Shown here one piece after another: positions 12,801-23,300 of a stretch of DNA of 64,000 nucleotides; the first letter of the stretch is position 1, and every line of letters starts with the position of its first letter. A program made the translations under genes and the position numbers. The stretch is from Latrodectus hesperus. Its lineage: Eukaryota > Arthropoda > Arachnida > Araneae > Theridiidae. The stretch is from NCBI GenBank assembly GCA_037975125.1, contig CM075853.1:33000613-33064612 (forward strand). The letters run 5' to 3'. The notes under the pieces are model-generated. The model did no database searches. It was given only the letters and a program-made list of their open reading frames with translations, and was not told where the DNA came from.

Positions 12801-15633
12801 TCTAGAAAATATAATTTTTTGAATTTTTTTGTTTTAATATTTTGAAATTTTCAATAAAATTGTTGGGAAGATTAATTCAGCATTAGTTTTAATTAACGAA
12901 TTAGTTTTACTTAATCATTAGTTTTTACTTACTGTACGATCTTCTTAACGAATTTTTGTATTCTTAACAGTTGACTTGTATTAATGGTTTCAAGATCTAG
13001 TTCAGCTACAATAGTTTCATGATAATTCGGTTTAGTAGTATTTAAATTTATGTGACGTGAAGTAATCTCCAAACAAAGTCAATATGTTGTGCAATTAAGA
13101 TGGGCGAGTCTAACTTATCTTTTTCTATTTGCTGGTGCTTTCCTTATATTGTATAAAATTCTTTGAATATTAATATTTAAATATAAAGTTTTTGAGTTAA
13201 AATATACTCTTTCCATGTCTCTCTTGATGAAAATTGTGTATGATTTAATGGAATCGAGATAAATTTGTTTATTAATGATATAAATTATTTATTATACCTG
13301 GTGGAAAGTGTCTTTCCAATGGACTTTTCTTGACTAGTTGACTCTGGAAAAGCCATACAAAGATTAGCTTTTGGGTGCTTCAGAAAAAACACATGCCTAT
13401 TATCTGTTTTGTAATAAAGACTTCTGTATTTCAAATATGGACGAATCCGCAGTTAAATCCCATATGAAAGGGAAAAAGCGTATATATTTATTAGAACAAG
13501 CCATATCTGTTAAAAAATCTACTCATGTAAAAGATTTTTCACTTCTACTGATCCTGTGAAAGAATGTGAACCCAAAGCATGCTTTGAAATTTTAGATTCA
13601 TTTGTTCACTATTTAAGGACCCCCTCGTAGGGATGACTGATAGCCTTGGCCCTGGCGTAAAATTTCCTTTAAAGTTTTGAAAACATCGATGGTTAGAAAA
13701 TATAAATGTTTTCAACAGATTGACTGAAATATTACCATATCTTAAAACATATATGACATTTGTCCAAAACGAAAAATGTCTCAATCCTGGTTATAAAACT
13801 TTTGATATTTTGCAGAAGCGTACAAAAGATTTACTTTTTTCTGCTAAATGCAATTTTTTTATATTTATTGTTCGGGAAGTAGAACCTTTTCTGACACTTT
13901 ATCAAACTGATAAACCAATGTTGCAATTTATTGCTGGAGATTTTCATGCATTGTTTAAAGGTTGATGCAAAAGTTTTTAAAAAAATCTTTGCTGTTTAAA
14001 TCTATTGGAAATGTCTAAAAACTGTAAAATTACTTATTATTTTATAGAATGTATAATTCAGTATTGTATAGAATGCTGATTTAAATAAACATTTTTCTGT
14101 TATAGCTGTATATTCATTGAAGCTTTTGAAATAATCATTAATAATTTTAACTCAAATAAAAAATAGTCTCATTAATGTTTGCAATTATTTATTTTTATTA
14201 TTTACAGAAATGTTTGAAAAATATTGCATGTACATAATTATATGCATATTTGGTTAAAAACAATTTTTAAAATAAAATAAAAGTTATTTAACTTGAATGT
14301 TGATACTTGGTAATTTTTGATTTGATTCTTGGAAATCTATACGAACCCTGATAAATAGACATGTATATTTTCTGTTAGTATGTGATAGCTTTATTGAAGT
14401 TCTATAAGTCTTGGACTTTTTTCAAAAAGGTGAAATGTCAGATGTTTTAGATTTCTAAGAGGCCAAATTTTTGGAGCCCATCTAGTTGTAGCAAGTGAGA
14501 CTGAAACCTCTCAACTTTTAAGCGTTTATTGAGGTCTATATTCTAAAGTCATGACAGCATACACACAACGGGGCAAAACAAAATAATTGACAGAAAGAGA
14601 AGCTAAATGTAAACTTTCAGTTATTGAAGCTGTAATGGGATGTCTGAAAATGAACATTGGCACATTTATAAATTGAACATTTATGGCAGAACAGTAATTC
14701 CCTAGCTACTTGTCACAGATGTTAATGCCAAAAATTGTCTACAGTTGTTTCATTCGTAAAATTTCGTCACTTGATAAATCAGAAAAGTAATATAAGCTGT
14801 TGAATTGTCTTTTACATACAATAGGATTGGTACATGCTTGGAAAATATCAGTACACGTGTATGATTGTGATTCTTTTTCAAATTGTTGCATGGAGGCAGT
14901 TCTACCATGATGTGGGTAACAATGTCATGGTTTTTGCTAATTATACCATGAGAGGAAGGATTACTGGGAAGAAATATCAAGGAATTTTAGCTGGTCAGGT
15001 CCATATTGAAACTTTTTTTCCTATTGGAAATGGAATTTTCCTGGATTTTAATTCACTTATCTATGCAGTTGGTACTTGTCAAATCATGATTTGATGAAGT
15101 TAAATATTTACTTTGACCTGCACAGAGTTAGCCACTATCACTATAATTAAAATGTAATGAATTTCTTTAAAGTGTTCAATATGGAACCAATATCCTCCAC
15201 TTGCATCCCTTCCTGAACTGTCACAATATCTCTATGAAGAATGGGACAATACTCCTCTAAATGCCTTGTGTAAATAAATTTATTGGTGAATCCAAATAGT
15301 ATAACAAGCCAAAAGTTGCTCTACACCATACTACTAAAAGATTTTTTAAATCTAAAGTGTATGTTATTCTAATAACCACATGTATATATCTCTCTTAGAA
15401 TTAATTTAATAAAATTGAATTTTTATTATATTATTTATTATCTTTTATTAATTATAGGAGTTGAAGGGGTGTTCTTAGATATTTCTCAAGAATTAGTCAA
15501 ACAGTATGAAAGAAATATTTGTAAACTAAATGCAAAGAATAAATTTGACAATGGGCAAGTAATACGAGTATCATCTACTTCACATGATGCATTTAATGAA
15601 TCTGCTGAAGAGAAATCTTTTTTGTGTTGTTAA
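3774..15633 (+). CDS. Rab-family small GTPase (Rab5/22/31 or RabX1-like), six exons
   Basis: A membrane-trafficking GTPase of 211 aa. Exons: 3774-3816, 5120-5216, 6012-6081, 10049-10142, 11608-11763, 15458-15633. All junctions are GT-AG and phases agree (1, 2, 0, 1, 1). An in-frame TAA directly before ATG 3774 fixes the start. Visible boxes: P-loop GSQGVGKTS (12-20), switch I SPTIGASF (35-42), WDTAGQERF (59-67), PMYYRNANAA (72-81), NKCD (118-121), TSAL (147-150), and a C-terminal CC for double geranylgeranylation. The PTIGASF and APMYYR signatures point to the Rab5/21/22/31 branch; YYRNANAA may indicate RabX1. I cannot decide without a tree. Odd point: the G5 box reads SAL where most Rabs have SAK. 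Introns 3 and 5 are packed with transposon remnants. Confidence 0.93.
3817..5119 (+). other. Rab intron 1, with one SINE
   Basis: This 1.3-kb intron is AT-rich apart from the tRNA-derived SINE at about 4257-4455. Nothing else is recognised. Confidence 0.7.
4257..4455 (+). repeat. tRNA-derived SINE
   Basis: A GC-rich block stands out from AT-rich surroundings. Its head looks like a tRNA: a box A-like stretch (CTAGTGGTCAGCGTG) and, about 35 bp on, a box B-like GGGTTGGAATCCC. The body (TTTGTCCTTTCCTTGTATGA, then CACGGACCTATGGCATG) is shared in part with the copies at 44124 and 43505. It cannot be a functional tRNA because the anticodon arm does not pair properly. Confidence 0.7.
5120..5216 (+). 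CDS. Rab exon 2
   Basis: The acceptor is ATTAG|GTGTGGG and it completes the P-loop (GVGKTS). It then gives LIHRYVGQIFEQHTSPTIG of switch I. The donor is TACTAC|GTAAGT, in phase 2. Confidence 0.92.
5217..6011 (+). other. Rab intron 2
   Basis: An AT-rich 795-bp intron. Nothing recognised in it. Confidence 0.7.
6012..6081 (+). CDS. Rab exon 3
   Basis: The acceptor is TTTAG|GAAAGTT. It codes KVDETEVKLLIWDTAGQERF and RSM, the interswitch and DTAGQE box. The donor is ATG|GTAACT, in phase 0. Confidence 0.92.
6530..8000 (-). pseudogene. Non-LTR retrotransposon (F52C9.6/RTE-like) reverse transcriptase remnant
   Basis: On the minus strand, broken frames match a LINE polymerase. Read 5' to 3' they give a pre-RT segment near 7860-7960 (TSTEDLITAELF), then an RT core near 7380-7580 (FMEFKQSHNSIKRNK, NEFG, KLIRLVKIT, INRGLR). 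The characteristic C-terminal tail follows at about 6530-6690: KRWLDEVEKNLKK, then NWK.K..DWKK and KEVKILHNYG with a stop. Stops and frameshifts are frequent, and the YADD catalytic segment was not found. It lies antisense inside Rab intron 3. A second copy of the tail is at 50590-50770. Confidence 0.72.
8130..9800 (+). pseudogene. Jockey/X-element-type LINE, 5'UTR and ORF1 (gag) remnant
   Basis: From about 8500 the plus strand carries a decayed gag-like ORF1: FPFLINK, MKSGDLLMEVLS, then FDQKVPHVQYITIKREGT and KTKYLILT. It ends in degenerate zinc knuckles at about 9045-9230, where HCFKCQSFGHA, LTCA, RHDSSSC and KCINCC can be read with two stops and lost cysteines. The stretch 8130-8500 looks like the element's 5' untranslated region. 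The gag is split by a 268-bp element at 9338-9605 and resumes after it (SQIVKEVMKSCSTQIDID). No ORF2 follows, so the copy is truncated. Its similarity to spider jockey-type elements is my recollection. Confidence 0.75.
9338..9605. mobile_element. Non-autonomous DNA transposon (MITE) with CAGGGG termini
   Basis: The 268-bp insert is bounded by perfect 14-bp terminal inverted repeats, CAGGGGTGTTTGTG at the left and its reverse complement at the right. It is flanked by a 6-bp direct repeat, CTATTC, at 9332-9337 and 9606-9611. It interrupts the jockey-type gag and has no coding capacity. The termini look hAT-like, but hAT normally makes 8-bp duplications, so the superfamily is uncertain. Confidence 0.85.
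10049..10142 (+). CDS. Rab exon 4
   Basis: The acceptor is TTACAG|GCTCCA. It codes APMYYRNANAAILMFDIT and SYDSYESMKDWVI, i.e. switch II and the following helix. The donor is ATAG|GTAAAT, in phase 1. Confidence 0.92.
10143..11607 (+). other. Rab intron 4
   Basis: AT-rich, 1465 bp. A slightly GC-richer patch at about 10630-10740 (GGTTCGGGATCC, TTGGTCCCTGC) may be an old repeat scrap. Nothing else recognised. The 87-codon open frame at 11123-11386 has no recognisable domain. Confidence 0.6.
11608..11763 (+). CDS. Rab exon 5
   Basis: The acceptor is TTATAG|AATTAAAAG. The exon codes the VVGNKCDM guanine-specificity box and YHETSAL (G5). The donor is GAAG|GTATAT, in phase 1. Confidence 0.92.
12654..14350 (+). 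mobile_element. hAT-like DNA transposon with BED-type zinc finger remnant
   Basis: The element runs from CAGGGTT at 12654 to AACCCTG at 14350 and is flanked by a 6-bp direct repeat ATAAAT (12648-12653, 14351-14356). Inside, at 13365-13560, is a degenerate BED-type finger (FCNKDFCISNMDESAVKSHM, then KGKK). Its first cysteine reads Y and the final HI reads RI. At 13680-13970 a second block (EILPYLKTYMTFVQ, EVEPFLTLYQTDKPML) is of the kind found in BED-finger transposon proteins of arachnids. Stops separate the blocks and no catalytic core was found. It sits in Rab intron 5. The 8-bp duplication typical of hAT is not seen. Confidence 0.68.
13365..13970 (+). pseudogene. Decayed transposon protein (BED finger, internally deleted)
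   Basis: This is the coding part of the element at 12654-14350, in two open blocks, 13371-13559 and 13720-13965, separated by stops. The first has the CxKxFxIxxMxxxAxxSHxxGKK pattern of a BED finger. The second ends LQFIAGDFHALFKG. It is truncated relative to what such proteins usually have (a DDE core and dimerisation domain). No function is expected. Confidence 0.62.
14437..15300 (+). pseudogene. Tc1-like transposase pseudogene
   Basis: It starts at ATG 14437 (MSDVLDF), followed by a broken helix-turn-helix region with a recognisable KVMTAYTQRGK-type block near 14545. The catalytic half is visible at about 14930-15100 (MRGRITGKKYQG, AGQVHIETFFP, GIFLDFNS), where the family has FQDDNSPIHTA, so the catalytic region is altered. 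A C-terminal block PPLASLPELSQYLYEEW lies near 15195-15245. Many stops and frameshifts. No terminal repeats or TA duplication were found. It lies in Rab intron 5, directly after the hAT-like element. Confidence 0.75.
15458..15633 (+). CDS. Rab exon 6 (terminal)
   Basis: The acceptor is TTATAG|GAGTTG. It codes the last helix (GVFLDISQELVKQYE), a hypervariable tail and the C-terminus SFLCC, followed by TAA. The CC end fits dual prenylation by Rab geranylgeranyl transferase. Confidence 0.92.
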
Positions 15634-18600
15634 TAAAATATTAAATCTGTTCACAAAGTTTCTAACTGTAAAAATGGTGCTTTTTTAAATTGTCTATGAA
15701 GATTTGCTGTCTTATTGAATTAAACTGCAAATGAAAAATTTTATTTTAAAATTATTGCAATACAAAAAAAGATAATGTAGAATTAAAAAGAATTTATATT
15801 TTTGATAGAAAAATGTATTTTTTACTCATTATTTTTGAATTGGATTGATGAATGATTGTTAGATTAAATAATCAATAGTATATTTTGCAAAGATTTATTT
15901 TTTCAATATTTATGCTATTATTTTCAAGAAGTCACAAAGATCTATAAAATTGCTTTAAGAAAATAAAAATATGCAGGCAAGCATGTTTCCCCACTATAAA
16001 ATATTCATTAATTTTGTTTTTTTATGTAACCATTTATAAAACCTAATTTTCCCAACTAATTTTTGAATTTCGAGCATTAAATTTTTCTTTATAATATTAA
16101 TAAACTTACTTTAAAATAAAACTTGTTATACTGAATTTTCGTCATAAAATTTGCCTAATAAAGATGAGATATTTAAGTTTCCTTTATCAATATCCATAAA
16201 ATTTCATTTAATAGGAAAATGAAAAATATTAAATATCCTCAGAATTCTCATTTACTGTGATATTTAATGCATTCATTTCAGGCTTTTACAAACATGAATT
16301 TCTTGTCACAAAAATTTTAAAATTGTAACTTTTTATGTTGAAACTTAAGTTGTACTTCAGCGTGATTAAAATCGAGTTTTCTTCAATTTCAGTATTTGCT
16401 TCTCTTATTAAGTTGATAAAATCGTGTTTTGATTTTCCAACACATTTTGAAAGTGTGTTGATTAAAAATTGAATTTATCAAAAGATCCCTTAGTTTCCTG
16501 ATGAAAATTTAATATTATGTTAAAATCTATAAGATTTTTTGAAAAGCAGCTGATATAAACAGTAACTGAGCTAGTAAACAATAGATTACATCTAAATAAG
16601 TTTTAATACAATTAGATTAAATAATTTTGGAAAAATGCTAGTTTTAACTTGAAAGAGTAGTAGGAATTTTTGAACTGGAGATATATAAAAATAATCGTCA
16701 TCTATTTTATTGTGTTATAAAGAAGTGCTAATATTTCAAGAATAATTAGTAGTTAAACAAGTAGTTATAGTAAAATTTCCAATATTAAGTAGAAAATTCA
16801 AAGTTTATTAGCATTCAGTTTTATTATTGAACACTAATAAATTTCGTGCACATGCGTTTATTTACCCTTTTCTTCCATGTCTTAAAAAACTTTTAATCCT
16901 TAAATAATATGTTAAGATTTGTGTACAGTGTAAATTTGACTGCTGAAATTATAATTGTGTAATCTTTTTATTTGGTTTAAACCTTAATTTATTATTTTAA
17001 AACATTGTTTAAATTTTGTATTCTGTTATCTAAATAAATTCATACTAATTTCATTAAAATAAAATATTTATTTTTTGAAGTATAAATTTTCAAATATTAA
17101 AAATTTTCCTTTTTAATTAATTGCATTTAAAATCAATAATCAATAAAAATATAATTTAAATGGAAAAGAAAATTTTATTATAAATTTATGTTTTCATTTA
17201 ATATTAAATATTGTAAAAATTTTTATTGATTATCTTATAATTGAAAAATAAATTATTAAAGTTATATATACATATAATAAACCAAATTATTTATATCCTT
17301 GAAGTTTTGTCAAACATTTTTATACTGTTTATTTTATTTATAAAGTATTTTATTAAACTTAAATAGTTGAATGTAAAGTAATTTTATTAAAACAAATGAC
17401 AAAAACTTTAATATTAAATGTTTATCACAATTTTTCATGAGAAAAGAGCATTTCTGTATTTTTAAAATACTGTAATCAAACTATTTTAAGCTTTTCTCAA
17501 TTATTATTAGCAAAGAAATATTTTAATAGATTAGCATTAAATGTAACATTTTTATAAATTTTTCATGTTAATTTAAAAGTTGGCATTAAATTTTAGTGTA
17601 CACGAACAAAATGTAAAATATAATTTAGCATTATATGTCATTGAGTATGTTACTTTCAAACAGCTATGTATATTACTTTTGTTAAAGTGAAAAATTTATA
17701 ACTATACAATGTAATGATGAGTTAAGCTATTTTTCTGAGATAAAATTTAATATTTTGGAATAGGAAAAGGCTGTTTCTGTTAAAATTAATTTTTTATTTT
17801 TTGAATACATTAATTCACTGATATCAGACTTAAAATTTTGTTGGACAATAGTAATGTGTATTATTCATTTGTCAAAACATATTTATAACAAATTATTTGC
17901 TTGACATATATCATTTAAAATATTCTTTCCAATATTCATTAGTCACTATTACTGTAATATTTTGTTATGTTCCTTTATAACGTATGTTTTCTTTAATAGT
18001 ATTATTCATTTAAAAAAATCCATTGAAATCAAAATGTTTTTGTGATTTTTATCAATTTTGTTAAAAGTGGATTATTTTTGGAGACTACTTATAATGTGAT
18101 GAATTGTATATAGACACAATATGAAAGAAATTATTAAATATATATTTTATACAAAGCTTTTTTAAATTATAAACTTTGGATGTATTTTTTGAGAGCTTAT
18201 GCATACAAAAACTCTTTTTCTGTTTTGCTAGTATTACTGAATATCATCTGAAAAGATGTTATTGTTGGGGCCAATTTTGTATTTCATGAAGTCTTAATAA
18301 AGTTATGGTTTTAATGAATAAGAATTCTATTCTTTGTGATATGTGCATGTGATACATGAATTTCAAATAAGTATACCATTATTTCCTTTATTTGTAAAAT
18401 CATCAAGGTTTTAATTTTAAGCTAAAAAATAAACGTTTTTTTGCTTTTTATTTAAAGAATATTGGTTGTTCAGTGTTAGAGGGTTTGAATTCAATATAAA
18501 AAATATCTTAAGAACAAATTTTCTATGATGATTTAGATTGTTAATTTCAAATTAGTCTTAAACATGGTAACTTAATACTATTTTTAAACGAATTAAATGT

Positions 18601-20230
18601 AAGCTTTTAAATTAATATAAAAGTAACATTTGCTTCAAAACAGAAATTCTTAACTGATATTTTAGTAATAAAGTACATAAAAGTTATACCAATTACACTT
18701 TACAAAAACAAGTTTGCCATTCATTATTTAAATATATAAGCAAGATATTAAAATGATTAACATGTTATGAATGAAAAGCAAATCTTAAATAAAAAATTTT
18801 TCAGCAGTGACTTTTTTTCTTCTGTGAACATCTAAAAAATTACAACCAAACTTTTTTATACTTTAATTTCTTTAAATTACTATTAATGTAAGAATCATTG
18901 CTTATTTGTCAAAACCTTTCTTTTGAGTTAAAAAAAAAGCATCACATAATAAATAGCAATTTTTTTGTTGCATATTCAAAAATATATTCAGCTGATAATG
19001 TAATGTCACATAAAATTAAAAATACATGGTATTATATGGTATGATTAAAAATATAATTAATTGTACAGAAAAAATAATTAATATGGAAAACATCTAATTA
19101 GATCCATTTAATCACAAAGTGTGATAGATGAAAACACCAGGTCGTTCATCAAGAGTGATATTTCTGAAAAGATTCTAGTAAATCTTATTGATATTTTAGT
19201 TTGTTATAAATTTTAAAACGAGGTTATACATATTTTAAAATTAAATTATATTTGTTACATTAGTAACTAAATGAAAAAAATGGATTATTTTCAAACTGTG
19301 CACTAGATAAATATTTTCTTTTGTACTCTCTGCACATGCTTTATTTTTTTACCTTATATTACCACGTTTGCTTGCATTTTTTTTATTTGCCTTCTCAATA
19401 GCGGTATAAGAACTTGAATATTTTCAGATTAATACAGCTCAGGTATAAAAAAAAGACAAGCAACTGTCATATTTTTCTGAAGCGGTGAGCGTAATTGGAC
19501 AAAACTAATTATAGCTGAAATAAGTCAGTTGAGTTATGGCACCATATGTTACTTATTTTATAAAACAAATGGTATTTCTTTCAAACCTTTATTGTAAGCT
19601 TTTCTGATGGAGAATGTTTTTTATCAGATTATATGCAGCAGCATATAATATGCACAAAAATGTACAGGAAAATACAGTACTTAAAATTTTATGCTGAATA
19701 GTTTTCTAATACAGCAATGTGCATTTGTTTATAGCAGACTTAACGGATTTCAAAAGAAAATATTAATTTTAATAAATTATGATATAATAAATGTGAAATT
19801 AATATGTATTCATAATGATGGAGTTTTGAAATTATAACAATTTTTTACTATCAACATGCACAGAATTATTGATTAATCAACTTGATCCACTCACAAATTT
19901 AGAGATTAGAAATTTTAATATTTATAATTTCTTGTGATAAGAAACTTTGTTGTTGTTTCTGAATTATCTTTGTTAGATATTTCCAGAATATTCATGATTT
20001 ACTTAAATGCATTATAAAATAAATGTACTTTGAAAATAAATAATAGTTTATTTTTTACATGCAATAACTTACAATATAAACTTTTTGAAAATAATTTATG
20101 GTAAAACAAAAATCATTAATCTACTGTGTAAAGGGTTAATTATAAATATTCTATTTTAAAACTCAAATCTTTGTAGTCAACATGAACATATTCATCACAC
20201 ATAAATGCAATATCTGCATGCACTATGACT
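15634..20230. other. Convergent intergenic region between the Rab gene and PRA1
   Basis: AT-rich DNA holding the 3'UTRs of both genes and no gene I can support. Candidate Rab poly(A) signals are numerous; AATAAAG near 18296, followed by a GT-rich stretch (TTTGTGATATGTGCATGTG), is the best looking. For PRA1, AATAAA on the minus strand at 20052-20047 is the nearest signal after exon 4b. A 39-bp segment at 19594-19632 is repeated at about 9805-9843. Confidence 0.6.
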
Positions 20231-20325
20231 TCACACAATTTCCAAAACAGATTTCAGGTCTTCTTCAGAATCTGTAGGTAATTGGTATAGTGTTGCATGT
20301 AGCATAATGATAAAAAAGGAAGCCC
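20231..20325 (-). CDS. RABAC1: PRA1 alternative last exon 4b
   Basis: It is a second terminal exon 109 bp further downstream. The acceptor is TTCTTTCAG|GGGCTTC, in the same phase as 4a. It codes the identical 14 residues GASFFIIMLHATLY, then a different tail (QLPTDSEEDLKSVLEIV) and TGA. Eight of the 14 shared codons differ, all silently, so both copies appear to be under protein-level selection. Use as an alternative to 4a is an inference; no transcript data are available here. Confidence 0.85.
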
Positions 20326-23300
20326 CTGAAAGAAGTTTTCTTCTAATCACATCTATTGATATATTTCTTAATACTAGTAAATACATATATATACATACAG
20401 GTGAGAGGCAAAAATAATCAAATTGAAAATAAATTAAACAGGAGCCATATGAAGATCAAAAGTTTCTTCATCTTTAGGAGTTTGTTCAATAGAATATAAT
20501 GTTGCATGGAGCATGATAATGAAAAATGAAGCTCCTGAAAAATACATTAGTATTTGCAGTAATTTATTTTAAGTTGTTAAAATTATGAAAAATATTATTA
20601 CATAGTCATTTTTATTTTAATTATTTTTACACTTAATTTTTTTTTCTTTTTTAGACAGCTATGAAAAAATCTATCATATTTTGAGATACAGTACATCAAG
20701 ATGATTCTCATTTGTTATAGAATAATAAATTACATTACTCATAAAAAAGTAAATTATCTGCAAATTAACATATTATAAATGAAAGAAGATTACTTTTATA
20801 GTTTAAAACTATTATAAATCAAAATATTAGTCATCAATATTAGCACACATATTCATAAATGAATATGTGTGCAATTACATTAATAAACATATTGGTCACA
20901 TAATAATGAGTGTTATATGTGAATTAAAAAATAAAATTCTCCATTCTTCTTTAAAAACATATATCAAGAAATTATATAACTTTAATATTTACTATTTTTT
21001 ACACTTCTATAATATATTTAGTATGGGCAAATTCTAGTTACATTAATAAAATGACCCTGAAAAAATATTGGTATTAAATAACTAACCAGAAAGAGAAGTT
21101 TCTGCCATTCATTTTTAGCATAATAAAATTGAATAAAACTTTAAATAGAATATTGAAAAATATGTATAGTAACAGTTTGATTTAAGCATTAAATAACTTA
21201 AAGGCTGTATTTTTTTCAAAAACTGCTGTTTAAAATTGTAAACACTAAAGTTGAATTATATTTCTAATTTTAATACAATTTACAAAGTATTAATTTAAGC
21301 CAATTAGAAAAAATTTAAGATTCATATTTTTAACTAAGATATTTGTTGAGGCAGTCTATGAATTGACAGGGAAAATTTGTATAAGTATATATGAAAATTT
21401 TTTTGTTAAATTAAAAATTTTATTTTTTTCACTGATATATGTATATATTTATTAGCAGATAAAGACATGCCTTTTTTTAAAAAGTCATTTCAGCTTTCAT
21501 TTTAATAAGAACATCATTACATAAATCAATCTCACATTTATTATCGCTACATTGCTTAATATATCATCATTTTAAGTAAATTTTATGCATTTTCCTCTAG
21601 ATTAAAATATAAATTGCTTGAAGATAGTTGCAAATGTAAAAAAACATTTAAAAATGAGCATTTCCCTTTATATTTATGGAAACAATATCTTGAAGTTGAA
21701 GAGTAAACTACTATTTTTCAAATAGTTTTATTCAAATATCTTATGAAAAGTCATCACAGTGGTTGTTTATTAATGCATGATTTATTTCTGTATCACCTAA
21801 TCCCCTTTTTTATTAAATTAAAAAAAGCTTCATATTTTTCTAGTTTATTTTAGATATTTTGAAATCACACAACAATATTTTTAACTAATAACTTCTAGTG
21901 AAAATCTTGGGTACATAAGTGCATATTTTACTTTTGTTTGAAGACAAGAAGAAAACACTTATGCCTCATTAACTGATTATCATTTCACTTTATCTTAAAT
22001 AGTTCACTTCTTGTAGAAGCCAAATACAATTTTATTAAATCAACATTTTTATGAAACAATATTTTAACATTTTTCAAAATTATGCAGCAAAAATTTAAAT
22101 AAAATTATTTATATAAGTAAAAATTAACAATTTTTTCAAGAATTATAGTCACATAATAATAGAAGTTTTACAACCTTTATTAAATAACTCTAAAACCATA
22201 ATAATATATTTCATTCGTTCAAACGCTTTGAAAAATAAATTAAAGTTATTAGGTACTAAATGTAATAAATATTATATATATAAATACATAATTGCTTTTT
22301 TATAACCAGTAGAAATTGAAATTTTATTTTTTCTGTTATTATGGTCGTGCATTTAGCAACAGTCAACTTTTCTCAGTATTTTTTTTCTATATAGTTCTTA
22401 TCAGATTTTGAAGAAATTTTAAAGAGCTGCATTCATTCACACACTTAATCATAAAATTGTCTTCACACTAATTAGTAACAAACTGTTAGATATTCTTACA
22501 TTACCAGTCTAGAATATGACAGTTTCCCTTTTCATGTGTTTCTTAGATGTGTGAAAAATTTTATCCATGAATAAACTTTTAAATGTATCCCAATATTTCT
22601 TATATTCAAGATTAGTTATACATCAAACAATTTTGACATTGCTTTCTGAGGGGTACTTTTTTTATTGATAATGGTCTGCATTCACATTTTGCAATAATAG
22701 AAATCCTTAAAACTTTCAAATATCATTTTGATCAATATACATACAGAAAGAAACAAATATAAAGAAATCTATTTTCTATTATTAAATAGTAGTTAAGATA
22801 GAGCATCACTCTTTGATAATCGTGAGTCAGCTTTCATTTCTCTAATTTTAATCCCGACTAAGTAATCAGCCAAGGCTTCACATTGCCATTGATTATTATA
22901 ACTAAAGTTCTAACCACAATGGAAGTCTGGGTCAACTAATTCATTGGCATATTTAAAAAGTTTGAATTTTTACAACGTGATGTATTTTCTTCAGCATTAT
23001 TTGATAAATTGAAAAAATATAATGATAAAATATTGTGAAAACCTTGGTAACACTGATAATTTGTAGCCAATTCATCAATTTCAATTAAATACACAACCAC
23101 AATATTTACATGACGTACCCAGCATGAAAAGAAAAACAAATAAAGAAATATTTTTTTAAAAATATTAAAAAGTAAAAATATTTTATCAGAATTTCCCCAC
23201 TGCTTTAAAAACAAATTGGATAGAAGATAATACTAGCCTTGCCTTTTAACCTAATCAATTCTTGTCTTCACAATTTATTAAAAAAAAAAAATGTAAAATA

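Noticed and set aside
14750..14980. 76-codon minus-strand open frame
   Set aside because: It is antisense to the Tc1-like transposase fossil; the plus strand carries the recognisable blocks.
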